In this document: piece after piece, positions 1 through 6,091 of the stretch | Layout of the letters: every line of letters begins with the position of its first letter | Numbering within the stretch: position 1 is the first letter of the stretch | NCBI GenBank assembly: GCA_025449515.1 | Contig: JANWJI010000142.1 | Coordinates: 1-8,803 of the forward strand | From: Nitrososphaeraceae archaeon | GTDB taxonomy: Archaea > Thermoproteota > Nitrososphaeria > Nitrososphaerales > Nitrososphaeraceae | Length of the DNA stretch: 8,803 nt | Direction: 5' to 3' | Position numbers and translations under genes: made by a program | The notes under the pieces: generated by a model | Told to the model about the DNA's origin: nothing | Seen by the model: the letters and a program-made list of their open reading frames with translations, nothing else | Databases searched by the model: none

Positions 1-363
1 AATGTATTTAAAGAAAGTACAAAGATTTCGTTCACAGCAGCTTCTGAGACTGCACAAAAGCAGATACCTAATGGCACAATATTAGGCGGTCATTTAGGAG
101 TAACACAAGGATACTTGACATACACATATTTTGTAGTAGATCCTAACAAACAACCTGCATACAGAGTAATCATAGATGCAGGGAACGGTAAAGTACTATA
201 TACATCACAGGGTCTTCCAATAGGTTCTTTTAATCACCGACAAGAATCACTTATGCTTGGGCCAGGAGGAGGGTTTGGAACATTTGGACATTGGAACGGA
301 GTGCATGGACCATCTGGAGGAGAAGCGAGATCATTTAGTCACTTTGGATCCTTTAAACCATAG
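1..363 (+). CDS. PepSY-domain protein, 5'-truncated by window edge
   Basis: This is the C-terminal 120 codons of a gene that begins before the window; the frame is open from base 1 to the TAG at 361-363. Roughly residues 9-77 read like a PepSY domain: an alpha-helical start (KISFTAASETAQKQ), then LGVTQGYLTYTYFVVD and a second strand pair ending YRVIIDAGNGKVLYTSQG. PepSY domains occur in secreted or membrane-anchored proteins and are thought to bind or inhibit peptidases or mediate protein contacts outside the cell. The last 40 residues form a Gly/His/Phe-rich tail (LGPGGGFGTFGHW...) of no known function. A TTG at 115 is an internal codon, not a credible start, because the domain begins upstream of it. 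The signal peptide expected of this family would lie outside the window. The family call is from motif recognition; the role is inferred. Confidence 0.8.
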   Translation, partial: NVFKESTKISFTAASETAQKQIPNGTILGGHLGVTQGYLTYTYFVVDPNKQPAYRVIIDAGNGKVLYTSQGLPIGSFNHRQESLMLGPGGGFGTFGHWNGVHGPSGGEARSFSHFGSFKP

Positions 364-611
364 AGGGACGTACAGGAAAAAATAATACATGCAGAAAATC
401 TATTCAGAATTGATGAGCAGAAGTATGTTCAGCATTAACTTAAATGTGTACTCAGGACTTGAATAGGAGCGTTGTCGCAAATGTCGACACCTAACCATAC
501 TCCTGACTAGCTCTGAACGCTGTCAATAGTAATACTAAGAATGCAGCATCATCAAAAGAGAGATTACAGTAGACTTCAGAAGTATATCAAAATATTTTGT
601 CCCATTTATGA
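364..611. other. Spacer without recognisable gene
   Basis: Stops occur often in all frames between the PepSY gene and the decayed gene at 612. No promoter, RNA gene or strong hairpin stands out. It may include the eroded 5' end of the following pseudogene: the frame there is closed by a TGA at 609-611, and no ATG with a signal peptide can be joined to it. Confidence 0.5.
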
Positions 612-1081
612 GTTCGAGACAAATCCGCATCTTCTTCTATATTACATGACATAATAACTGTACAGAATACGTCTATCTCAGTACCAGCTCCAAATGCTCG
701 GACAAATAATCAGTCCGTCCCACATCAGATAGTAGTTGCTCTTCCAATAAGAGATGATGGAAAGATTTGGGTAGGTACTGCGACTTTTACAGCTAGTAAA
801 CCTATCGAAGTAGAGGTAGAGCATAAATATGATCCCAAAGTCATTCCAGATATCAGACACGGGGCACCTCTCAATGCCAGATGGATCGATAATACTACTA
901 GGATTGCTCTGTCTCCAATGACAATATTTTCGAATACTCCAGTAACAATACTAATACTTCTATAAGTACCGGATCTTTTACATTTGCAGGTAGCGCTCTT
1001 GTTTTTCATAAAACTGACGGCCAACCATTCACTGTAACATATACATTAGATGCAACGGCAAAACCATTAACACCGAAGTAA
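612..1081 (+). pseudogene. Frameshifted relic of an exported-type beta-rich protein
   Basis: Two adjacent plus-strand frames read as one protein. The first, 612-965, includes VQNTSISVPAPNARTNNQ, then VALPIRDDGKIWVGTATFTA, SKPIEVEVEHKYDPKVIP and ARWIDNTTRIALSPMTIFSN, and runs into a stop at 963-965. The second, one frame over from about 941, continues NTNTSISTGSFTFAGSALVF and ends TVTYTLDATAKPLTPK at the TAA 1079-1081. The join falls between about 925 and 945, so one indel has split the gene. No ATG or signal peptide remains at the 5' end: upstream of codon 612 there is an in-frame TGA at 609-611. The composition (Thr/Ser/Asn-rich, alternating hydrophobic residues) resembles secreted archaeal beta-sandwich proteins. 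I do not recognise a named family. Minus-strand ORFs across this stretch are shadows of it. Confidence is good that this is a broken gene and low on function. Confidence 0.7.
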
Positions 1082-1217
1082 GAGACTGAATCCATTTAAC
1101 TAACAATTGTATTGCAATCAATATTTACTTCGGGCTGCTATCTTGAAACATTGTATTTAATATATAGATAAATCTCTCACTAAAGTAACATTAATGATCT
1201 TATGTTACATATCGTTC
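1082..1217. other. Spacer between two convergent pseudogenes
   Basis: AT-rich sequence separating the 3' ends of the plus-strand relic and the minus-strand methyltransferase relic. No recognisable feature is seen. Confidence 0.4.
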
Positions 1218-1984
1218 CTAATGTGTCAAATATAACACCATATTACTACCCCTTCTGAAATTTAAATGGAACTGGTACAATATCATAGGTAATTCCATAC
1301 TGTTTCTTTAGTGTAAATTAGTAAATCTACCATATGTTCAATTGGTTCTAAACTTGATTTTTGTAAAGGGTAAAATTCTAACTTCTCTAGAGCATACCCT
1401 AAATAACTCTGTTATAGATGACAAAATGAATGTGAAGTCAAATTTGTGGCTGTACGTAAAGAGCAGATGTCCACTTAGTACCAGATCAAAGCTCTAATCA
1501 TCGAATGGTAATTTCTGCAATTTTGCATTTAGGTAACGTTTTCTTTTTTTTACAATACTATAATCTGATATAAATTGGTCTAGTGCCAATTTTCTATACT
1601 CTCTCAATTGTTCTATAGATAAATAAAAGTTCCAATTATAAAGATAGGGAGAAAGTAATACCAGGTTTACAACAAATTCGATGTCTTCCTCGCCTTTTTT
1701 TTGCAATATGGAAGAATCCAGATCAAATAAAGGATCACAGCCAACCCAACCGTGTTAATTCCATAATTGTTGTTAGATTCCGCAACGAAGGAAGAGGTAC
1801 CTGAAGGACAATCTAATATTGTATTGTATTGTATGTTTTCAGATGATCAATATCATCTATGCCGAACATCATAAGATATTCTGACAGAGTTCTACCATAA
1901 AATGCAACTTTGTCTAATAGAGGTCGCTCAGGGATCTTTAAATTGTTATTGTTATTGTTAATTTTTTTGATCATTCTTAGCCAT
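1218..1984 (-). pseudogene. SAM-dependent class I methyltransferase, multiply disrupted
   Basis: Read on the minus strand, conserved blocks occur in order but in changing frames. They are RPLLDKVAFYGRTLSEYLMMF; then ILDCPSGTSSFVAES (SAM-binding motif I); then GCDPLFDLDSSILQKKGEED (acidic strand-2 region); then YNWNFYLSIEQLREYRKLAL; then SFDLVLSGHLLFTYS (motif IV-like); then ELFRVCSREVRILP; then KKQYGITYDIVPVPFKF and GSNMVLYLTH at the TAG 1220-1218. The likely start is ATG at 1984 (MAKNDQK) or 1974. Lesions: a possible extra A in an A7 run near 1965; a third ATTGT unit at 1818-1832 (+5); a duplicated CCAAC at 1741-1750 (+5); TAG at 1496-1494 where the family would have a sense codon before SFDLVLSG; and single extra bases near 1367, 1317 and 1250. 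With those removed, one frame of about 250 codons is restored. The family is common in Thaumarchaeota by my recollection; its substrate is unknown. Confidence 0.85.
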
Positions 1985-2332
1985 ATCAGTAGTATGCATA
2001 ATATGTCTTAATAATTTAAACCGTAACAGATAGAGTAAATATCATTATAAAATGAACCTTCAACGAGAGCAGACATGGATGACGATAAGCTAATTCTGCA
2101 CCCGATCTTACCCCTACTCAGATTGGTACTATTACTAATATTATAGTAAATAATTCATAAGCTTGGCTTAAAATAATTAGATCAATCCGTTGATCGTAAT
2201 TATCAATTGAAGTATTTAGGGACTTGCGTTTACGATAATAAATAAATTGTAAATGAAAACTGATTTGTAATGTTTAGTTATGATTGCCCACAACAAATAA
2301 TAACATATTCTAGAATGGAGTAAAATAATAAA
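1985..2332. other. Gene-poor spacer before the DJ-1 gene
   Basis: No solid gene. A short plus-strand frame near 2053-2160 reads MNLQREQTWMTIS and then, one base over, NSAPDLTPTQIGTITNIIVN before a stop. This could be a scrap of a gene but is too short to assign. A perfect 6-bp inverted repeat with a 4-base loop (GATCAA tccg TTGATC) lies near 2180-2196. The last 40 bases before the DJ-1 start contain AT-rich sequence (ATAATAACATATTC, about 2298-2311) that could serve as a weak TATA element. Confidence 0.35.
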
Positions 2333-2947
2333 ATGATAGTTGGAATACTTATCTTTGATCAAGTTGAAGTCTTAGACGTTACAGGACCGTTTGAAGTATT
2401 TTCTGTAACGCGTTTGAACGAAAATCGCCGACGTGAAGAATCATCGCCTTTTGAAGTACTCCTAGTTTCAGAAAATACAGATCAGGTCACTGCAGTCGGT
2501 GGACTTAAATTTACACCTGATACGACGATCCACAACTGCCCAAATCTAGATTTGTTAATTGTTCCTGGCGGTTGGGGCACGCGCAAGGAAATAAGTAATA
2601 ATATGATACTTGGATGGATTGCAGATCGAGCAGCTAAGGCTAGGTTGACGGCGTCAGTATGCACTGGTTCTAGTCTTCTTGGAAGGGCTGGTTTATTAAA
2701 CGGACGAGAAGCGACTACTCATTGGCAGGCCTTTGATTTTCTTCGCGAGTCAGCTCCGCAGTCAGAACACGTGAAGATGTCCGACTCACAACTGCCGAAC
2801 CAATCTTTACTTCCGCCGGTTTCTTCTGGCATAGACTTAGCGCTAAGGATCGTCAGCTATTTTCTAGGGATTGAGGTTAGGAAGGCAACAGCTAAAAACA
2901 TGGAATATCCTTACCCAGAAAGTGATCAGCGAATAATTACTAGATAA
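2333..2947 (+). CDS. DJ-1/PfpI-family protein with an internally frame-scrambled segment
   Basis: A 204-residue glutamine-amidotransferase-like fold of the DJ-1/PfpI superfamily, closest in style to isonitrile hydratase-like and AraC-associated bacterial members. Visible landmarks are VGILIFDQVEVLDVTGPFEV (residues 2-21), LDLLIVPGG (72-80), the nucleophile elbow ASVCTGSSLLGRAG with Cys110, THW with His130, and GIDLALRIV followed by KNMEYPYPESD at the C-terminus. Length is near normal for the family. Residues 144-162 (SEHVKMSDSQ...) do not fit. The next frame over (2761-2820) reads VRTREDVRLTT...IFTSAG, which is exactly what the family has before SSGIDLAL. A one-base loss near 2761 and a two-base loss near 2820 compensate, so the ORF stays open while about 19 residues are replaced. 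The product may be inactive. ATG 2333 follows a GGAG 12 bases upstream, which is rather far for a Shine-Dalgarno site. GC content looks higher than in the flanks, which suggests acquisition from bacteria. Confidence 0.85.
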   Translation: MIVGILIFDQVEVLDVTGPFEVFSVTRLNENRRREESSPFEVLLVSENTDQVTAVGGLKFTPDTTIHNCPNLDLLIVPGGWGTRKEISNNMILGWIADRAAKARLTASVCTGSSLLGRAGLLNGREATTHWQAFDFLRESAPQSEHVKMSDSQLPNQSLLPPVSSGIDLALRIVSYFLGIEVRKATAKNMEYPYPESDQRIITR

Positions 2948-2993
2948 ACCCAGAGGAAAGCTACTACGCAAGATAGGAGAGACATAGCGCTGT

Positions 2994-3263
2994 CCAAATC
3001 CTGCTGTATTCCGAGAAAAGGTACCATGTTTGTGTATTAAATTACATGAAATTAAAGATAGCTTATTAGTTTATGACCCTTTTATGGGAATAGGGACTAT
3101 TACATTGGCCTGCCTCTAGTTGGGAATAGACTACCTGTGGACAGAAATAGATGAGCAATATGTTAGGATTGTTATGGAAAAAATAGCCAAAAAACTTTAC
3201 GTCATGTCATCACATATTTGGAGACTTAATTTAAATATGTCCACACCAATTAGAGAGTCATAG
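2994..3263 (+). pseudogene. C-terminal stub of a DNA (N4/N6) methyltransferase
   Basis: Only the last 90 or so codons of a DNA methyltransferase remain. The frame reads PNPAVFREKVPCLCIKLHE, then LLVYDPFMGIGTITLACL, an in-frame TAG at 3117-3119, then LGIDYLWTEIDEQYVRIVME and a tail to the TAG 3261-3263. DPFMGIGT is the SAM-binding motif I (DPFxGxGT) of amino-type DNA methyltransferases. It stands near the C-terminus here, as expected when the catalytic DPPY motif precedes it (beta-class order). The DPPY motif and target-recognition region are absent: the sequence just upstream is the DJ-1 gene, ending at 2947. The TAG is one substitution from GAG, CAG or AAG and sits where such enzymes often have Glu or Lys before LG. 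The enzyme is therefore both truncated and interrupted. No restriction endonuclease partner is visible. Confidence 0.82.
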
Positions 3264-3296
3264 ACCTTGCCAATAAGAGTAAAAATTTGGTCCGGC

Positions 3297-3338
3297 GAGG
3301 GTAGAACGCGTAGCTTGAAACGTAAAATAACTACCCTC
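3297..3338. repeat. 8-bp inverted repeat with a 26-base loop
   Basis: GAGGGTAG at 3297-3304 is matched exactly by CTACCCTC at 3331-3338. The arms are more GC-rich than the surroundings and start about 34 bases after the methyltransferase stub. It could be a transcript-end hairpin or the edge of a lost element; neither is shown. Confidence 0.4.
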
Positions 3339-3530
3339 TTGTAAATTTATGTTAGGTTGATTTCATGCATTCTTGGAATTCGAATTTTTAAATTTCTTAA
3401 TATAAGATGAAATAAATATACAAAATAGAATAGTATTCCAAATTGATCAAATCTTGATAAAATGTATCTACATAATCTATTTTAGTTTTATTAGCCCATA
3501 TCAAATAATTGTATGCATGACTTAATTCAA
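3339..3530. other. AT-rich spacer
   Basis: Very AT-rich sequence leading up to the bluB promoter, with no open frame or structured element I can support. Confidence 0.4.
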
Positions 3531-3537
3531 TAGCTCA

Positions 3538-3548
3538 ATTATTATATG
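3538..3548 (+). promoter_or_regulatory. TATA-like box for bluB
   Basis: ATTATTATATG lies with its centre about 30 bases before the ATG codons at 3573 and 3576. Archaeal TATA boxes sit about 25-27 bases before the transcription start, so the transcript would begin at about 3570, close to those codons. The ATG at 3546 lies inside this box and is therefore a poor start. Confidence 0.45.
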
Positions 3549-3572
3549 AGAATTATTACATATGCAATAATC

Positions 3573-4322
3573 ATGATGTCTGAAAGTCGACACGGTAATG
3601 ATTACAACGAATTTCCTTTTTCAGATCACGAAATGAAGGCTGTTTATAAGGCAATATTCTCAAGACGAGATGTTCGCTCTCATTTTATGAGCGATAAAGC
3701 CATTCCAAATGATGCTCTTTTAAGAATTCTTAATGCGGCACATCATGCACCATCAGTAGGTTTTTCTCAACCTTGGAATTTTATCCTCATAAGAAATAAC
3801 TCTATCAAAGAGCAAGTTAAGAAATCCTTCTTAAAAGAATATAAGAAATCCGTTTCCATGCTTGAAAACGATAAACAAAGACAAGATAAATACATTTCAT
3901 TAAAATTGGAAGGAATAATGGAGTCATCCATAAACATATGTGTTACATATGATCCAACAAGGTTTGGGCCTTTTGTTCTTGGTAGGACATCGATAGAGGA
4001 AACTGGAGTATATAGTGTTTGCTGCGCCATTCAAAATCTTTGGTTAGCTGCGAGAGTTGAAGGTATAGGAGTAGGTTGGGTCAGTATACTTGCAAAGGAA
4101 GACCTGCATCAAATTCTTGGAATACCAAAGCATATCAGACCAATAGCGTACCTCTGTCTAGGATATGTTGAAAAATTTTCATCAAAACCAGACTTAGAAG
4201 TATTAGGCTGGATATCTAGGTTGGGTTTATCCGAAGTTATCTGTTTAGAGCAATGGGGAATAACCAATTCAGATAATTGGCAAGATTTTTGTACGGTACT
4301 TAACAGAATAGAAAAATCCTAA
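3573..4322 (+). CDS. bluB: 5,6-dimethylbenzimidazole synthase (BluB)
   Basis: A nitroreductase-fold flavoenzyme that uses O2 to split reduced FMN into 5,6-dimethylbenzimidazole, the lower ligand of cobalamin. Family signatures run in order (numbering from the upstream ATG at 3546): SRRDVRSHF at 39-47, AAHHAPSVGFSQPWNFILI at 64-82, SSINICVTYDPTRFGPFVLGRT at about 127-148 (given here as landmarks), AIQNLWLAARVEGIGVGWVS at 161-180, LGIPKHIRPIAYLCLGYVE at 191-209, and GWISRLGLSEVICLEQWG near the C-terminus. Asp42 of RRDVR and Ser180 of GWVS match by position the Asp and Ser that I recall as important in Sinorhizobium BluB. The reading frame is intact at 249 residues from 3573, or 258 from 3546; 3573 or 3576 is preferred because of the TATA position. 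The N-terminus is about 20 residues longer than in many bacterial homologues. It stands alone, without other cobalamin genes. Thaumarchaeota make cobalamin, so the role fits. Confidence 0.93.
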   Translation: MMSESRHGNDYNEFPFSDHEMKAVYKAIFSRRDVRSHFMSDKAIPNDALLRILNAAHHAPSVGFSQPWNFILIRNNSIKEQVKKSFLKEYKKSVSMLENDKQRQDKYISLKLEGIMESSINICVTYDPTRFGPFVLGRTSIEETGVYSVCCAIQNLWLAARVEGIGVGWVSILAKEDLHQILGIPKHIRPIAYLCLGYVEKFSSKPDLEVLGWISRLGLSEVICLEQWGITNSDNWQDFCTVLNRIEKS

Positions 4323-4823
4323 TTGGTTGATGATCATGTTTCATTATACTATTGTTAACCAACAACTTGATACATACATTATCATACCCGAGAGACCTGC
4401 TCAAGATAGTAAATATATGTAGACAATCTTCACTTTATTGCTCACAACGGCGTATTATAATATTTACCTTAAATGCTGTATTGGTATATACACATAAAAG
4501 AGCAAAAGGTAACGCAAGTTCTAAGAGCTAGATTCAAAATGATATAGAAGTGAATCTATTGGTGAGTAGTATACATGGTATTCTGACAAATGTAGATTTT
4601 GTAAGCAAAAACAGCAAAAAAGACACAACAATATCGATCACTATTACATATCAGTCAGTCGTCTGTTTCTACTTACTACAAGTACAAATACTCCAGCGGA
4701 GCTTGATTTGAGTCTTTACAACTTCCCCCTTTTCCACAATGCCATGAATCAAACATAGACAAGTTGAAAATATGTTAACCATGAAAGCAGTTAACATACT
4801 GTTAACATTAATGATTCTTTTTA
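4323..4823. other. 500-base spacer with weak coding-like traces
   Basis: No gene can be called. Two overlapping plus-strand frames stay open for about 60 codons (4532-4711 and 4570-4758), neither with a good ATG. The second includes DKCRFCKQ and ends TPAELDLSLYNFPLFHNAMN before a TAG. Together they could be a frameshifted relic, but chance in AT-rich DNA is a real alternative. An 8-bp inverted repeat (TAGATTCA 4529-4536, TGAATCTA 4551-4558) and the GTTAACAT cluster (listed separately) lie here. Confidence 0.35.
4772..4808. repeat. Cluster of three GTTAACAT units, two of them a palindromic pair
   Basis: ATGTTAAC (4772-4779) faces GTTAACAT (4790-4797) across ten bases, and a third GTTAACAT follows at 4801-4808. 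The last two copies are 11 bp apart, one helical turn. The cluster begins 16 bases past the stop of the minus-strand zinc-ribbon gene. It could form an 8-bp hairpin followed by ATATTTTC in that transcript (terminator-like), or it could be a protein-binding site. Confidence 0.55.
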
Positions 4824-5024
4824 TTATCTTATAGGAGTTACCGCCTGCGTCCTAGAAAATCCGATATTACAAAAATGACAGTACAACTCACGTGAATAGA
4901 AATATCTCTTCATCATGTTTTTTGTAAGTACGAGATAATTTGAACTTTGGCATGTGGGACAACCAAACAATCTTTTATTCAGTCCCTTTCTAAAGTTCGT
5001 CTTATTTTCGAAATTTATTTGCAT
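4824..5024 (-). CDS. Small zinc-ribbon-like protein
   Basis: A 66-residue basic protein with two CxxC knuckles: GCPTC (Cys22, Cys25) and YCHFC (Cys49, Cys52), 23 residues apart. This is the usual layout of a zinc ribbon binding one Zn ion. The start is the ATG at 5024 (MQINFENKTNF), and the frame ends at the TAA just before 4824. Small single-ribbon proteins are frequent in archaea and often bind nucleic acid or transcription components; nothing here shows a partner. An 11-bp palindrome, GAGATTATCTC (5061-5071), lies about 37 bases upstream and may be an operator. No strong TATA box is obvious at the expected distance. The paired knuckles argue against a chance ORF, but the gene is short and unrecognised as a named family. 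Confidence 0.5.
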   Translation of the reverse strand: MQINFENKTNFRKGLNKRLFGCPTCQSSNYLVLTKNMMKRYFYSRELYCHFCNIGFSRTQAVTPIR

Positions 5025-5694
5025 TTGAATGATGTTTACATAGCTAATCTTTTAGAGGATGAGATTATCTCTTTAATTTGATTCTTATCCTAATATCGCA
5101 GTAGGTAATAATTTGAAAAATTGTACAGTTCAAATTTTTTTTGGAAATATGGATTCAATTCTTGCACATAGGTCTGTATGATCATAAACTTCAGCTGACA
5201 GCTGACAATTCAAATAAGAGTTTGTAGAATTCATTTTGATATGATACGAACTACAGCAAATATCAATTGTGATGAATCGTTTAGAAATCCAAATCCAATA
5301 ATTTGTAGCATACTGTCTAATACACTACAGTAAGTCAGTTGTCTTGTATTGCCTGGATTTTTGGCTATGTTCTAAAATCTCGATCGACCTTACCAAAAAT
5401 TAGTTATATGTCTTTTTTTATATACAATGTTACAATGTACTATGAATGTTAGACTATGTGATAATAAGATGGAATAACCATATGTTGAAAAATTTGATTT
5501 ATTTATACAAGTTATACAAATAGTACAAAAATATATGTATTGATTTTATGTTGTGTTCTAGTTTTCGGTGAAAAAGGAAAAGAAAAGAAATTCCCATGCA
5601 ACTTGCAGATCTATATAATTATTAATTTTGCTCAATCATCTTTAGCATAGGTATCGCCTAAAACTTAGAACGCTGAAATCCAATTATCTATCAA
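5025..5694. other. Long AT-rich spacer
   Basis: No firm gene over about 670 bases. On the minus strand, 5231-5373 stays open for about 40 codons, reading NPGNTRQLTYCSVLDSMLQI and on through GFGFLND and FAVVRIISK to a TGA. An overlapping frame continues MNSTNSYLNCQLSAEVYDHT toward about 5137. This could be a decayed gene but lacks a start and a recognisable motif. A short direct repeat (CAGCTGA twice, about 5192-5205) and purine- or T-rich runs (5565-5592, 5411-5417) are also present. Confidence 0.35.
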
Positions 5695-5704
5695 CATATA
5701 TAAG
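5695..5704 (+). promoter_or_regulatory. TATA box of the 5740 gene
   Basis: CATATATAAG is a near-ideal archaeal TATA box. Its centre at about 5699 predicts transcription from about 5725, giving a leader of about 15 bases before ATG 5740. Confidence 0.6.
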
Positions 5705-5709
5705 TTGCG

Positions 5710-5727
5710 ATTATCATTTGTGATAAT
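5710..5727. promoter_or_regulatory. Palindromic candidate operator at the predicted transcription start
   Basis: ATTATCA (5710-5716) and TGATAAT (5721-5727) are perfect 7-bp inverted arms around TTTG. The site lies between the TATA box and ATG 5740 and covers the predicted start of transcription, a typical place for an archaeal repressor to block RNA polymerase. A small leader hairpin is the alternative. Confidence 0.5.
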
Positions 5728-5739
5728 TGTTACAAAAAA

Positions 5740-6084
5740 ATGAAAAAAAAATTTATTGTATCAAGGATTGAAGCCTCGCAAGATGGAAGCCCTTACGTTT
5801 ATGTTGGTTTTACTGATCCAAACTCTTCTAGCGAAGATAGGTTACAAAAACAACCTCAAAGTCCATTTGGTGCCAAAGCATTTGCTTTCACCTCGCCAGA
5901 AGATTTGATGAAAAATTTACCTAAAGCGATGTCAAATATGCTAGGTGGAGGTGGATTGGGAGGCATGGGACTTTCTGAATCACCTACGTTCAAGCTTAGT
6001 ATGAGAGAGTATGAAGACACCGGTCTAAGGGTAGGAGATGCTGTTACTATACAAATAGAGAAAGCAGAGACCTCAGGTATATGA
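5740..6084 (+). CDS. Small Gly-rich archaeal protein of unknown function
   Basis: A complete 114-residue protein starting MKKKFIVSRIEASQDGSPYV at ATG 5740. It has three visible parts. The first is an N-terminal beta-type segment with YVYVGFTDPN (residues 19-28). The second is a linker with FAFTSPEDLMKNLPKAMSNM (48-67) followed by a Gly-rich loop (LGGGGLGGMG). The third is a C-terminal FKLSMREYEDTGLRVGDAVT strand-turn region ending IQIEKAE. I believe this matches a small family conserved across Thaumarchaeota with no assigned function. The VGD-x-V-x-IxIxK ending is typical of small beta-barrel folds, which is inference. It has its own TATA box and palindrome upstream, no signal peptide and no membrane segment, so it is cytoplasmic. 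A T6 run 8 bases past the stop may end the transcript. The frame and motif preservation argue that it is functional. Confidence 0.85.
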   Translation: MKKKFIVSRIEASQDGSPYVYVGFTDPNSSSEDRLQKQPQSPFGAKAFAFTSPEDLMKNLPKAMSNMLGGGGLGGMGLSESPTFKLSMREYEDTGLRVGDAVTIQIEKAETSGI

Positions 6085-6091
6085 GATTCCA

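Noticed and set aside
678..1024. Two minus-strand ORFs (678-860 and 725-1024)
   Set aside because: They are antisense to the plus-strand relic, whose translation is far more protein-like.
1494..1706. A 70-codon minus-strand ORF that could be called a stand-alone small protein
   Set aside because: It is the middle block of the methyltransferase pseudogene; the family sequence continues in adjacent frames on both sides, and its stop interrupts a conserved motif.
2482..2664. Minus-strand ORF inside the DJ-1 gene
   Set aside because: Shadow of a recognised family on the other strand.
3767..4030. Minus-strand ORF inside bluB
   Set aside because: Shadow; bluB motifs cover the whole stretch.
4330..4422. 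30-codon plus-strand ORF just after bluB
   Set aside because: Too short, without promoter or recognisable motif, and within expectation for AT-rich DNA.
5061..5071. GAGATTATCTC palindrome as a confirmed operator
   Set aside because: It is only 11 bp, of a size that arises by chance in AT-rich spacers, and no TATA box fixes its relation to a start site; it is mentioned only as a possibility.
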